Below are positions 51,616 to 61,871 of a DNA stretch of 64,000 nucleotides, piece by piece. Below the pieces are notes generated by a model that worked only from the letters and a program-made list of their open reading frames with translations, ran no database searches and was not told where the DNA came from. Source of the DNA: Roseimaritima ulvae. GTDB lineage: Bacteria > Planctomycetota > Planctomycetia > Pirellulales > Pirellulaceae. The stretch is from positions 1,426,001 through 1,490,000 of the forward strand of contig NZ_CP042914.1 of NCBI RefSeq assembly GCF_008065135.1, given 5' to 3'. Numbering within the stretch: position 1 is the first letter of the stretch; every line of letters starts with the position of its first letter. A program made the translations under genes and the position numbers.

Positions 51616-53739
51616 ATGATACGTTTCGCCCTGTTTCCCGTGTTAATGTTGGTTGCCTTAGCGACCAGCGTTGCGGCTCGCCAGTGGACCGATGCAACCG
51701 GCCAGTTCCGCATCCAGGCGGAACTGGTGCGAATCGATGCCGGGGTTGCCGAGCTTCGCCGCGTCGACGGACGTATCATTCGGGTCCCGGTTTCCAAATT
51801 AAGCGAACAAGACCAACGGTTTCTTGCAACACAGCCCGCCGCGGAAGCCTTTTCGATTGAACTGGTCAAAAACGGCAAGCCGGTTCACAACATGATCTGT
51901 CTGCCCAACGACCAGGCGGATCCGGCTGCGGTGATGGCGTTGAAAGAGTATCGCGCGTTGGTTGCCAAGGCGACCGGCGCCGAACCGACGCGAGTGGCCG
52001 AACCGCAGAGCGGGACGCCCACGATTTTCTTTGGCCGCAATCCCTGGTCCACCAAGGCCGGGATCACCGCCGACGACCTTCCATCGGAAGGTTTTCGCAT
52101 TCAGTCGGTCGGTCAAGACATCCACATCATCGGTCGCGACACCGCCAAGGTAGGCGCGCATCGTGTGACCGGCAGTGTGGGCATGGAACCGGGCACGCTG
52201 TTCGGCACGTATGAATTCCTGGAACGTTATTACGGCATGACCTTCGCCTGGCATGACGACTTGGGCACGATCACGCCGCCTCAAACCGAACTCACCATCC
52301 AATCGATGCACATTGTCGATCACCCGGACTGCTTTTACCGGCAATTCACTAAATCGCCCGGCGGACAGGCAAACGAGATCTTCGGTCGACGACTTCGGCT
52401 CGGCCACCCCATCGACGTCCGCCATGAACATAATTGGCATCGAATCATGTCCCCGGACCAATACGGCCAACAACATCCGGAGTGGTTCGCAGAGATCAAA
52501 GGGAAGCGTTACCCCAAGCACTACGCGGAAAAACGCGGCGGTCAGGTCTGCACCAGTAACCCTGAGGTTGTGGAACACTTTGCGCAGGCGGCGATCGAAT
52601 ACTTCAACAACACGCCCCACTCCCAGATGTTCTCGATCGCGGCCAACGATGGCCGCAAGTTTTGCACCTGTGAAAAATGCCAAGCCCTCGACAGCGGGCG
52701 CACCAGGCCCGATGGTCGGCGTGTGATCACCGACCGGATGATCACGTTCAGCAATCAAGTGGCCGAACGCGTCGCCAAGGCGCACCCCGACAAGCGACTG
52801 GGAGTGATCATCTACCTGGACTACAAATACGCGCCGGTTAATGTGAAACCTCATCCCATGCTGTTCCTGGTGCATCCGACCAACAGCGGTTTCAGCCAGG
52901 GCGTGTACTACGAGGGCGATGAGTGGTCGGAAGCGGCCATGGAACGCGGTTGGCACGCGGCGGCGGGCCAATTCTTCAAATACGACATCTGGCACTACGA
53001 CCAGACGCCGCTGTATATGATCGCGCCGGTAACCAGACATTTAATCGAAAAATGCCGGGCGCAACAGGCCCACGGCGTCGATGGCGGTTACCACTACATC
53101 GCTCGCTCCTATGAACTGCTCGGTGCCGGGCACTACCTACTGGCCCGCTTGCTGTGGGACCATGATTTCGATGCCGAGGCGGCGGAGCAACAATATTACT
53201 CTGCCTTGTACGGTGCGGCGGCCGAGGACGTCAAAGCCTACTACGACCTGCTGGAAAACTCGCTTGTCAAAGTTTTTAAAGAGGGGCCCGGCGAGGCGGT
53301 CAGCGAGCCTATGGTGGCTTCGTTCTGCCAACGTTATCCAGGTGCCAACAACCCGGGGCTGTACCTGGCCGCCTATTGGCCGATCCTGCCGCAGATGGAT
53401 GAGGCCGTCAACCGGCTGTCAGCAAAACACCGCCAACAACTGTCTGCGAAAGAGCAGGAGAGACTGCAACGGTTAATCGATCATCACAACTACACGCTAC
53501 ACACCGTCAACGCGATGATCATGGCGGGTCGCAAGCTAACGGACACGGCTTCCCAGCAAGACCAACAAAGTTTCGAGGCTTCCAAGAGTAAACGTGATCA
53601 AGCGCTCGCGGCCATCAAGCAATACCGCCCGTTTTATGCCAAGCTGGTTGGCGACATGGACACATCCAGCCACACCGGCGTCATTTATGGCAAACAGCCG
53701 ACGATTGAAGTCCGAGCTCCCTCGGACTTCAACCAGTAA
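51616..53739 (+). CDS. Secreted SHD1-like plus DUF4838 protein
   Basis: A 707-residue protein with signal peptide FALFPVLMLVALATSVAA. Residues about 22-75 resemble the SHD1 module common in planctomycetes (RQWTDATGQFRIQAELVRID, RIIRVPVSKLSEQDQRFLAT). The rest is DUF4838, glycoside-hydrolase-like: YGQQHPEWFAEIKGKRYPKH, GGQVCTSNPEVVEHFAQAAI, CTCEKCQALDSG and AHGVDGGYHYIARSYELLGA. The Cys cluster CTCEKC may bind metal. It probably acts on glycans outside the cytoplasm. It starts 25 bp after the M56 gene and could be in the same transcript, so the BlaI/M56 pair may control it. Confidence 0.85.
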   Translation: MIRFALFPVLMLVALATSVAARQWTDATGQFRIQAELVRIDAGVAELRRVDGRIIRVPVSKLSEQDQRFLATQPAAEAFSIELVKNGKPVHNMICLPNDQADPAAVMALKEYRALVAKATGAEPTRVAEPQSGTPTIFFGRNPWSTKAGITADDLPSEGFRIQSVGQDIHIIGRDTAKVGAHRVTGSVGMEPGTLFGTYEFLERYYGMTFAWHDDLGTITPPQTELTIQSMHIVDHPDCFYRQFTKSPGGQANEIFGRRLRLGHPIDVRHEHNWHRIMSPDQYGQQHPEWFAEIKGKRYPKHYAEKRGGQVCTSNPEVVEHFAQAAIEYFNNTPHSQMFSIAANDGRKFCTCEKCQALDSGRTRPDGRRVITDRMITFSNQVAERVAKAHPDKRLGVIIYLDYKYAPVNVKPHPMLFLVHPTNSGFSQGVYYEGDEWSEAAMERGWHAAAGQFFKYDIWHYDQTPLYMIAPVTRHLIEKCRAQQAHGVDGGYHYIARSYELLGAGHYLLARLLWDHDFDAEAAEQQYYSALYGAAAEDVKAYYDLLENSLVKVFKEGPGEAVSEPMVASFCQRYPGANNPGLYLAAYWPILPQMDEAVNRLSAKHRQQLSAKEQERLQRLIDHHNYTLHTVNAMIMAGRKLTDTASQQDQQSFEASKSKRDQALAAIKQYRPFYAKLVGDMDTSSHTGVIYGKQPTIEVRAPSDFNQ

Positions 53740-54002
53740 CGCTTCCACTCTCCGGGCCGAAGGCCCGTCAGAAATTGCGCATCCAACCACCCGTATGGTG
53801 CCACTGCCCAGCTAGAGAGTCCTGCTATTCGGATTCACGCTCACTACAGGTATCGTCCTTACCATCCCCACGATCGGACTCATTGGCACGTCCGAGCCAG
53901 GGAAGTACCGCTTAGTACTTCTTGTAGGGGCTTACAGGATCACGAATTGGTTTTCTCACAGAGAACTGCCAAGCAGGCCGCCTAACAACGTTCTAGCGTT
54001 TC
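53740..54002. other. Intergenic region upstream of the giant protein gene
   Basis: About 260 bp, no gene seen. It probably holds the promoter of the gene starting at 54003; no clear -10/-35 pair. Around 53968-53985 is CAGGCCGCCTAACAACG, weakly like the repeat fragments near 27235. Confidence 0.4.
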
Positions 54003-57000
54003 TTGGAACACTCTGTTTTTTCCCTCCTGCTTGTGAAGACGCCGGTGGTTATTCGATCGCTTACCAAAAAGTCGGCAGACTTTCCAACGGAAAGCCGGAT
54101 GGTAGCGGTACAGCAACGTTGTGCCGGATGGATCGACCGCGCCCGGTATCTGCTGGTCGAAGCGCTGCAAACGGCGCCCGCCAACCATGCGACTTGCGAT
54201 ACGGCCGTGTTGGAAGATCGTGTGTTGCTAAGTGCCACACCGATCGTGCAAGCCGTTGCCGATGGCGGATTGGAACGGGGGGATTTGCCGCTGACTTTCG
54301 ATCCCAGCACGACGGCCGACAATGCCACCGTCACGCCAGGAGTCAGGCAGGCAGTCGTGCAGCGACGCGAATTGGTGATTGTTGATCCAGCGGTTGGCGA
54401 TTACCAGCAATTGATCGACGGTCTGGAAACGCAAGACAAACACGACGTCGAAGTGCTTTTGCTCGATGGTCAGCGAGATGGTGTTCTGCAGATCTCTGAA
54501 TTTCTGGCTGGCTACGAAGACATCGACGCCATCCACATCGTTTCGCATGCCGAAAACGGAGCGGTGAAGCTGGGCAATGTTTGGCTGAGCGAATCTAATT
54601 TGGCGGGTTACGCAGCATCGATCAGCGGCTGGCAAACGACACTTGCCGGGGACGCGGACATCTTGTTCTATGGCTGTGAACTGGCCGAAAACCAAGCAGG
54701 TCGCGAATTCGTGCAGTCGCTGAGCGGGCTAACAGGAGCCGACGTCGCCGCTTCGATCGACGGTACGGGCCATGTGTCGCTGGGCGGCGACTGGGAATTC
54801 GAGTACGTCGTCGGCGTTCTGGAAACGGAACAGGTCTTCGCGATCGATGTCCAGCAGCATTGGACGCATCTGCTGGCGACCACCGAGACGCACTACTTTT
54901 TAGTGGGCAATGGGATTCCCGAAGCGACGCTCGACACGGCCTTGCCGACGTCCACTTCGATGCAGGACTACGATGCTGGGCGGCACGCGGGCGACGGCAT
55001 ATTAATCCAGAAAGGTGGATCGGGTTCAGGAGAAACGGACGCGGTTAAACATCAGGTGTGGACCACGACCAGTGGCAACATCAGCATCGACGGACAAGTC
55101 ACGCTTTCGCTGTGGAGCGCCGTCAAAGATTTTGACGACAGCAAAGGTGCCACGGTCCACGCCTATCTGATTGACGTCCAGCAAAACGGTTCCGACCCGC
55201 AAGTCCTCGGCACCGCCACGGTCAGCCGTGGTGTCTGGAGCTCGTCCGGCGATTGGGTGGAAGACACCTTTGATTTCGGACCGATCACGCAGTCGCTGGG
55301 CAACCCACGGCGATTGCAAGTCAAAATTGTGGTCGACGGCAGTTCGGGAGACGACATGCTGTTCGCCTACGATGATGTGTTCCACCGCAGCCATTTGCAG
55401 GTCGGTATGACGACATCCAATGCCGATCCGTCACTGAATCCTGGCGGCGGAGCGTTGAACTATACGGAGAATGATCCGGCCGCCCCCATCGCACCTTCGT
55501 TAACGCTGTCCGACGACGACGCGAACCTGCAGTGGGCGGTCGTCCAGATCACCGGCAATCATCAAAGCGGAGAGGATGGACTGAGCTTTAGCGGTCCAAT
55601 TCCGGGCGGACTGTCGATGAGCTACGACGCGAACACAGGTCAAATGGTGTTTCGAGGCACATCGTCGGTCGCCAATTACCGCGCAGCGTTGCAAGGCGTG
55701 CGTTACGAAAATAGTAGTGAAGCCCCCAACGCAGACGCCCGCACCGTCACCTTCAGCGTGTATGACGGACAGAATCTCAGTTCCGCCACCCGGGCGGTGA
55801 CCGTCGTTTCGGTGAATGACGCCCCCACGGCATCGGCAACGGCGACCGACAGTGGCCAGGAAGATCAGAACTTGGTCTACACGCATGCCCAGATGTTGTC
55901 GCTGATTGGCGGTGCGGATGTGGACAATGCATCGGACGACTTGGACATCAATATAACCAACGTCACCAATGCCACGCTCAGCCAGTCAGGCAGCGGCGAC
56001 GCAACGACGTATACCTTCAGTCTGACCCAACCTACGCATGCCAATGGGTATGCGGTCACCTTTGACTATGAGATCACGGACGTCGAGCCGTTATCATCGG
56101 TCGTCGGGTCCGCCACGATCACCATCCAAGCGGTCAACGATGCACCGGGGCTGGTAATCGGCGGTGACAAAAACGTGAACGAAGATACGGGGCTGCATTT
56201 TGTCGCGTTATTCGCGGCGTCCACGGCTGGTGGCGGGCTTGATGAGGCCGGTCAGTCCTTTACGTATATCGTGAACAACAACAATGCCTCTTTGTTTAGC
56301 GTCGCCCCCGACATTGATGCGTTGGGCAACTTAACCTACACGCTGGCCCCTGACGCGTTTGGCACGGCTACCGTGACAGTGGCCGTTCAGGACAGCGGCG
56401 GCACGGCCAATGGCGGCGTCAACACATCGGCCAGTCAGCAGTTCAACATCAACGTTGCCAACTCCAACAACGATGACGCTTTCGTCGCCGTCAACAATGG
56501 TTTGACGCTGAACGAAAACGCGACGTCGGGAATTACGGCCACGGAACTGCGAGCAGACGACCCCGATCTTCCGGACGCATCCAGTTTGGTGTATTCGATT
56601 ACCGACGCCCCGACGCAGGGGCAGTTGGAACTGACCACCGCGCCGACGGTAGCCGTCCTGTCGTTTACTCAGGACGACATCGACTCGGGCAAGTTGGTGT
56701 ACGCGCATTTTGGTGACGAAGCTCCACTGACAGATAGTTTTACCTTCACCGTTTCGGACGGAATCGGATCGCCGACGGCTCCACAAGTCTTCAATATCAC
56801 GATCAATGCGCAGAACGACGCGCCCATCAATGCCGTTCCCGGAACCCAGGCGACGACGGTGGATACGGCGCTGGTGTTTTCGACGGGCAACAGTAACCAG
56901 GTATCGGTCAGCGATGACGATGCCGGTGCGGCAGACGTCGAGGTGACTCTGAATGTCACCAATGGTAATGTCACCTTAGATCTACCAGTGAATCCGGCGA

Positions 57001-60000
57001 CGGCAACCGGTCCGGAGTTCTCACTAGCGTCCAATTCAACGGGTGTTCAGCGTGAAGCCAGTGTAGCCAGCCTACCCGATGGGCGGTTTGTCGTCGTTTG
57101 GAGCGGCAGTGGTCCGGGCGATAGCGATGGGATTTACATGCGGCAGTTTAATGTCGATGGCACGGCGGTTGGCAATCAAACACGCATGAATGCCAATGGC
57201 GCCAAGGCCAAACTACAGTCGCAGCCTTCGGTTGCAGTTAACGATTCCGGACGCCTGGTGGTTTCATGGACAAGCAATGACCAAGATGCGGCATCGACCG
57301 ATGGTGTCTTTTTTCGCGCAGTAAACTGGGACGGCAGCAACGACACCGGCGAAATTGCTGCGAATACTAGTACTGCTGGCGATCAAAGTGAATCGGTTGT
57401 TGAAATCGACGCCGATGGAAATGTGATCGTGGTCTGGATGGACGACAATGCGTTGGACGGGCACAACGAAGGCATATTTGCAAGACGTTTTGACGCGGCG
57501 GGTACGCCCATCGACGGAACGGAATGGCAGGTTGCCTCGACGTGGTCATACAAACAACGTACGCCCGCCATCGCGATGAATAACAGCGGACAGTTCGTGA
57601 TCGTCTGGCAGGACTCCAAAGCCGACGGACAAAACGAAGGTGTGTTTGCAAAACGGTTTGATTCCAATGCAAACCCGTTAGATGCACCAGGCACCCCTGG
57701 TGAAGCTGAATTCCAGGTGAATACCAGCTGGGCCAAAGACCAGCACTTGGCCGACGTGGCGATCGATAACGCGGGAAACTTTGTCGTTGTGTGGGCCGCT
57801 GATCAGCAAGATGCCAGCGAGGAAGGGATCTGGGGGCAGCTGTACGACGCCAGTGGCAACCGCACCGGCCCTAACGAGTTTCAAGTCCACACCACTGAAA
57901 CTTGGGACCAAATCAACCCCAGCGTGGCCATGGATGCCAACGGTGACTTTGTCGTTGCCTGGGAACACGATACCACAGGATTGGGGCCCAAAGATATTCG
58001 CTTCCAACAGTTTGATAAAACGGCAACCAAAATTGGCGGCGAACAAACCGCCAATAATCCGACCACCGGTGATCAAAACGCTCCCGACGTCAGTATGGAT
58101 GCGGAAGGAAACTTTGTGATTGTCTGGGACGGGCAAACGACCGCCGAAGCCGATGACGGCGTGGTGGCCCGACGATACGAATTGCCGCCGCCTCCGCTGA
58201 CGTTTTCCAGTGGTGATGGAATCGCAGATAGCTTGGTGAAATTTCGTGGCAGTGTGGCCGATGTGAATGCCGCTTTGGAGGGCATGCTGTTCGCGCCCAC
58301 CCCGTCATTTACCGGGACTGCAACGATCAATATCGACGTTGATGACTTGGGGAACACTGGCCCCGGCGGAGCCAAATCGGATAATGACAACATCACGATC
58401 AACGTGACCAATGCCAATGCATCGCCCACCGGTTCCGTAACGATCTCCGGCCTTGCCACCGAAGACCAAGTTCTGACCGCCGGCAACACGTTGGCGGACG
58501 CTGACGGTCTGGGCGCGATCAGCTATCAGTGGCAACGCGGTGGCGTCGACATCGGCGGCGCGACGGGCGCGACCTACACGCTCGACGACGTGGATGTGGG
58601 CACCATGATTTCCGTGGTGGCCCGCTATACCGACGGCGGCGGGTTCAATGAAAGCGTCAGCAGCGCAGCGGTGGGCCCGGTCGCCAACGTCAACGATTCG
58701 CCGGGTGGAACCGTAACGATCACGGGAACGCCCAGCGAGGATCAAATTCTAACCGCTGCTAACACGCTTACCGATGACGACGGGCTAGGCGCGATCAGCT
58801 ATCAGTGGCAACGCGGCGGCGTCGACATCGGCGGCGCAACCGGTGTCACCTACACGCTCGGCGACGCCGACGTGGGCGCCATGATTTCCGTGGTGGCCCG
58901 CTATACCGACGGCGGCGGGTTCAATGAAAGCGTCAGCAGCGCAGCGGTGGGCCCGGTCGCCAACGTCAACGATTCGCCGGGCGGAACGGTAACGATCACG
59001 GGAACGCCCAGCGAGGGGCAAATCTTAACCGCTGCCAATACGCTTACCGATGACGATGGACTGGGCGTGATCAGTTATCAGTGGCAACGCGGCGGCGTGG
59101 ACATCGGCGGCGCAACCGGCGCCACCTACACGCTGGACGACGCGGATGTGGGCACCATGATTTCCGTGGTGGCCAGCTATACCGACGGCGGCGGGTTCGA
59201 TGAAAGCGTCAGCAGCGCAGCGGTGGGCCCGGTCGCCAACGTCAACGATTCGCCAGGTGGAACGGTAACGATCACGGGAACGCCTTCGCTGGGAAACGTG
59301 CTGACAGCGGGAAACACTCTGACGGACGCCGATGGTTTGGGAGCGATCAGCTACCAATGGAAACGCAACGGCGTCGACATTGGCGGCGCCACCGGCACGA
59401 CGTATACGTTGGTGGCAGCCGATGTCACGACAATGATTACGGTCGTTGCCAGCTATACCGACGGGCAAGGGACGCCGGAAAGCAAAGTCAGTGCCGCAGC
59501 AGGACCTGTTTCGGGATCGAACACGTCACCAACGGGGTCTGTCACGATCAGCGGTACTCCTGCCGAAAACCAAACGCTGACCGCCGGCAACACGTTGGCC
59601 GATGCGGACGGTCTGGGCGCGATCACGTACCAGTGGCGTCGCGACGGCGTCGACATCGGCGGCGCGACGGGCGCGACGTACACCCTGGACGATACCGATG
59701 TCGGCACCATGATTTCGGTCGTCGCTAGCTACACCGATGGTGGTGGAACCAACGAGAGCGAAAGTAGCGCGGCAGTCGGGGCGATCGCCAATGTCAACGA
59801 CACGCCCACCGGTAGTGTGACCATTAGTGGCATTCCCACCGAAGACCAAACGCTGACCGCCGCCAACACGTTGGCCGATGTGGACGGTCTGGGCGCGATC
59901 ACGTACCAGTGGCGACGCAACGGCCTCGACATCGGCGGCGCGACGGGCACCACCTACACCCTGTACGATGCCGATGTGGGTACGATGATTTCGGTCGTCG

Positions 60001-61844
60001 CTAGTTACACCGATGGTGGTGGAACCAATGAGAGCAGAAGCAGCGTTGCAGTCGGTGCGATCGCCAATGTCAACGACACGCCCACCGGTAGCGTTACCAT
60101 TACTGGCATTCCCACCGAAGACCAAACGCTGACCGCCGGCAACACGTTGGCCGATGCGGACAGTCTGGGCGCGATCACGTTCCAGTGGCGACGCGACGGC
60201 GTCGACATCGGCGGCGCGACGGGCGCCACTTACACGCTGAACGATGCCGATGTCGGTACGATGATTTCGGTCGTCGCCAGTTACACCGATGGTGGTGGAA
60301 CCAACGAGAGCAGAAGCAGCGTTGCAGTCGGTTTGATCGCCAATGTCAACGACACGCCCACCGGTAGCGTGACCATTAGTGGCATTCCCACCGAAGACCA
60401 AACGCTAACCGCCGGCAACACGTTGGCCGATGTGGACGGTCTGGGCGCGATCACGTACCAGTGGCGACGCAACGGCCTCGACATCGGCGGCGCGACGGGC
60501 ACCACCTACACCCTGGACGATGCCGATGTCGGTACGATGATTTCGGTCGTCGCCAGTTACACCGATGGTGGTGGAACCAACGAGAGCAGAAGCAGCGTTG
60601 CAGTCGGTGCGATCGCCAATGTCAACGACACGCCCACCGGTAGCGTTACCATTACTGGCATTCCCACCGAAGACCAAACGCTGACCGCCGGCAACACGTT
60701 GGCCGATGCGGACGGTCTGGGCGCGATCACGTTCCAGTGGCGACGCGACGGCGTCGACATCGGCGGCGCGACGGGCGCCACTTACACGCTGAACGATGCC
60801 GATGTCGGTACGATGATTTCGGTCGTCGCTAGTTACACCGATGGTGGTGGAACCAACGAGAGCAGAAGCAGCGTTGCAGTCGGTGCGATCGCCAATGTCA
60901 ACGACGTACCGGTCGGCCAACCGAGGATTGCTGGTACTGCCAGGGCCGGTCGTACGATTTCAGCGAACACCAGTAATATCCGCGACGCGGATGGCCTCGG
61001 AGCGTTTTCGTATCAGTGGTTTAGGAACGGCACCGCGATCGTTGGCGAAACGAACGCGACCCTTACGCTAGGTGACGACGATATCGGACAGTCGATTACC
61101 GTGGCTGTTGCATACGTGGATGGACACGGTGCTGCCGAAGGTCCCCTGGGCAGTTTGGCGATAACGCCCACCGAGCTAACCGAGTTGCCACCGACGCGAC
61201 CAGAGGCAACCCGTCTGAGCCCTGACACAGAACCGCCGGCGGATGTAAGTGAGGAACTCGCCCCCGCGGAAAACGACGAGTCAACGAACAACTCGGCAAC
61301 AGTGCCCCCCGCTACCTCGTCGCAACCCAGCGTGACCAATCGGGCGACTGCGGGGGTTCCCCAGGGCGCTCTGCTAGTGCTGGCGCAGCAAAAATCGCTG
61401 TCCGCTCTGTTTACGTCCCAGGCAGATGCGTGGATCGGCACGATCGGTGCCGAAGCCGCTGCGGAGCCCATCAGCGAACAGGACGTGGCGGACGTTCGCG
61501 ATCCGGTCGCCACCGCCTACGCGACAGCGATGGGGCAAATTCGGGCAGCGATTTCTCAACCGGAGTTGTGGCACGGAATCAGCTCAATGCAAAATCAAGT
61601 GGGCTCGTCGGTTTCGACATTCACCTTTGCGGTCGGTGCGACCGTGGGCGCGACGACCGGCATGACGGTCGGGTATGTGGTTTGGGTGATCCGCGGCGGT
61701 GTTTTGCTGAGCAGTGTGATGGCGAACTTGCCGATGTGGCGATTGATGGATCCGATGGCCATCCTGAATGCAGTCGACGCAGCCGAACAGGACGATGAGT
61801 CGCTTGAGTCGATGGTGGAGGAATCGCCGCCTGACGCGCGTTAG
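54003..61844 (+). CDS. Giant surface protein: DUF4347, cadherin-like, seven-blade propeller, ten Ig-like repeats
   Basis: A 2613-residue protein. Order: leader ending LEDRVLLSATP (about residue 80); DUF4347 (about 120-295, with IHIVSHAENG and DILFYGCELAENQAG); a beta-sandwich (about 300-460); cadherin-type repeats with acidic calcium-binding signatures (ENDPAAPIAP, VNDAPTASAT, QNDAPINAVP) to about 1000; seven propeller strands of the form NFVIVWxxxx...GIFARRFD (about 1025-1400); ten 92-residue Ig-like repeats (about 1480-2385, SYQWQRGGVDIGGATGATYT); a linker rich in Pro/Thr/Glu; and a C-terminal hydrophobic segment (TVGYVVWVIRGGVLLSS). The frame opens with TTG at 54003; ATG 54099 is a good alternative start. 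Likely an adhesin or surface-layer-type protein. Confidence 0.87.
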   Translation: MEHSVFSLLLVKTPVVIRSLTKKSADFPTESRMVAVQQRCAGWIDRARYLLVEALQTAPANHATCDTAVLEDRVLLSATPIVQAVADGGLERGDLPLTFDPSTTADNATVTPGVRQAVVQRRELVIVDPAVGDYQQLIDGLETQDKHDVEVLLLDGQRDGVLQISEFLAGYEDIDAIHIVSHAENGAVKLGNVWLSESNLAGYAASISGWQTTLAGDADILFYGCELAENQAGREFVQSLSGLTGADVAASIDGTGHVSLGGDWEFEYVVGVLETEQVFAIDVQQHWTHLLATTETHYFLVGNGIPEATLDTALPTSTSMQDYDAGRHAGDGILIQKGGSGSGETDAVKHQVWTTTSGNISIDGQVTLSLWSAVKDFDDSKGATVHAYLIDVQQNGSDPQVLGTATVSRGVWSSSGDWVEDTFDFGPITQSLGNPRRLQVKIVVDGSSGDDMLFAYDDVFHRSHLQVGMTTSNADPSLNPGGGALNYTENDPAAPIAPSLTLSDDDANLQWAVVQITGNHQSGEDGLSFSGPIPGGLSMSYDANTGQMVFRGTSSVANYRAALQGVRYENSSEAPNADARTVTFSVYDGQNLSSATRAVTVVSVNDAPTASATATDSGQEDQNLVYTHAQMLSLIGGADVDNASDDLDINITNVTNATLSQSGSGDATTYTFSLTQPTHANGYAVTFDYEITDVEPLSSVVGSATITIQAVNDAPGLVIGGDKNVNEDTGLHFVALFAASTAGGGLDEAGQSFTYIVNNNNASLFSVAPDIDALGNLTYTLAPDAFGTATVTVAVQDSGGTANGGVNTSASQQFNINVANSNNDDAFVAVNNGLTLNENATSGITATELRADDPDLPDASSLVYSITDAPTQGQLELTTAPTVAVLSFTQDDIDSGKLVYAHFGDEAPLTDSFTFTVSDGIGSPTAPQVFNITINAQNDAPINAVPGTQATTVDTALVFSTGNSNQVSVSDDDAGAADVEVTLNVTNGNVTLDLPVNPATATGPEFSLASNSTGVQREASVASLPDGRFVVVWSGSGPGDSDGIYMRQFNVDGTAVGNQTRMNANGAKAKLQSQPSVAVNDSGRLVVSWTSNDQDAASTDGVFFRAVNWDGSNDTGEIAANTSTAGDQSESVVEIDADGNVIVVWMDDNALDGHNEGIFARRFDAAGTPIDGTEWQVASTWSYKQRTPAIAMNNSGQFVIVWQDSKADGQNEGVFAKRFDSNANPLDAPGTPGEAEFQVNTSWAKDQHLADVAIDNAGNFVVVWAADQQDASEEGIWGQLYDASGNRTGPNEFQVHTTETWDQINPSVAMDANGDFVVAWEHDTTGLGPKDIRFQQFDKTATKIGGEQTANNPTTGDQNAPDVSMDAEGNFVIVWDGQTTAEADDGVVARRYELPPPPLTFSSGDGIADSLVKFRGSVADVNAALEGMLFAPTPSFTGTATINIDVDDLGNTGPGGAKSDNDNITINVTNANASPTGSVTISGLATEDQVLTAGNTLADADGLGAISYQWQRGGVDIGGATGATYTLDDVDVGTMISVVARYTDGGGFNESVSSAAVGPVANVNDSPGGTVTITGTPSEDQILTAANTLTDDDGLGAISYQWQRGGVDIGGATGVTYTLGDADVGAMISVVARYTDGGGFNESVSSAAVGPVANVNDSPGGTVTITGTPSEGQILTAANTLTDDDGLGVISYQWQRGGVDIGGATGATYTLDDADVGTMISVVASYTDGGGFDESVSSAAVGPVANVNDSPGGTVTITGTPSLGNVLTAGNTLTDADGLGAISYQWKRNGVDIGGATGTTYTLVAADVTTMITVVASYTDGQGTPESKVSAAAGPVSGSNTSPTGSVTISGTPAENQTLTAGNTLADADGLGAITYQWRRDGVDIGGATGATYTLDDTDVGTMISVVASYTDGGGTNESESSAAVGAIANVNDTPTGSVTISGIPTEDQTLTAANTLADVDGLGAITYQWRRNGLDIGGATGTTYTLYDADVGTMISVVASYTDGGGTNESRSSVAVGAIANVNDTPTGSVTITGIPTEDQTLTAGNTLADADSLGAITFQWRRDGVDIGGATGATYTLNDADVGTMISVVASYTDGGGTNESRSSVAVGLIANVNDTPTGSVTISGIPTEDQTLTAGNTLADVDGLGAITYQWRRNGLDIGGATGTTYTLDDADVGTMISVVASYTDGGGTNESRSSVAVGAIANVNDTPTGSVTITGIPTEDQTLTAGNTLADADGLGAITFQWRRDGVDIGGATGATYTLNDADVGTMISVVASYTDGGGTNESRSSVAVGAIANVNDVPVGQPRIAGTARAGRTISANTSNIRDADGLGAFSYQWFRNGTAIVGETNATLTLGDDDIGQSITVAVAYVDGHGAAEGPLGSLAITPTELTELPPTRPEATRLSPDTEPPADVSEELAPAENDESTNNSATVPPATSSQPSVTNRATAGVPQGALLVLAQQKSLSALFTSQADAWIGTIGAEAAAEPISEQDVADVRDPVATAYATAMGQIRAAISQPELWHGISSMQNQVGSSVSTFTFAVGATVGATTGMTVGYVVWVIRGGVLLSSVMANLPMWRLMDPMAILNAVDAAEQDDESLESMVEESPPDAR
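58435..61160 (+). repeat. Ten tandem 276-bp coding repeats
   Basis: Repeats of 276 bp (92 codons). The SYQW/TYQW/FQW codons recur near 58522, 58798, 59074, 59350, 59626, 59902, 60178, 60454, 60730 and 61006. Copies 6-7 and 8-9 are almost identical as pairs, so a 552-bp unit was duplicated recently. The tenth copy is the most diverged. Confidence 0.92.
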
Positions 61845-61871
61845 AATGTCGATTACGTCGAAGGAGTCGTC

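Noticed and set aside
59526-60401. Antisense frames along the Ig-like repeats of the giant gene
   Set aside because: They repeat with the same 276-bp period and come from the complementary strand of the coding repeats.
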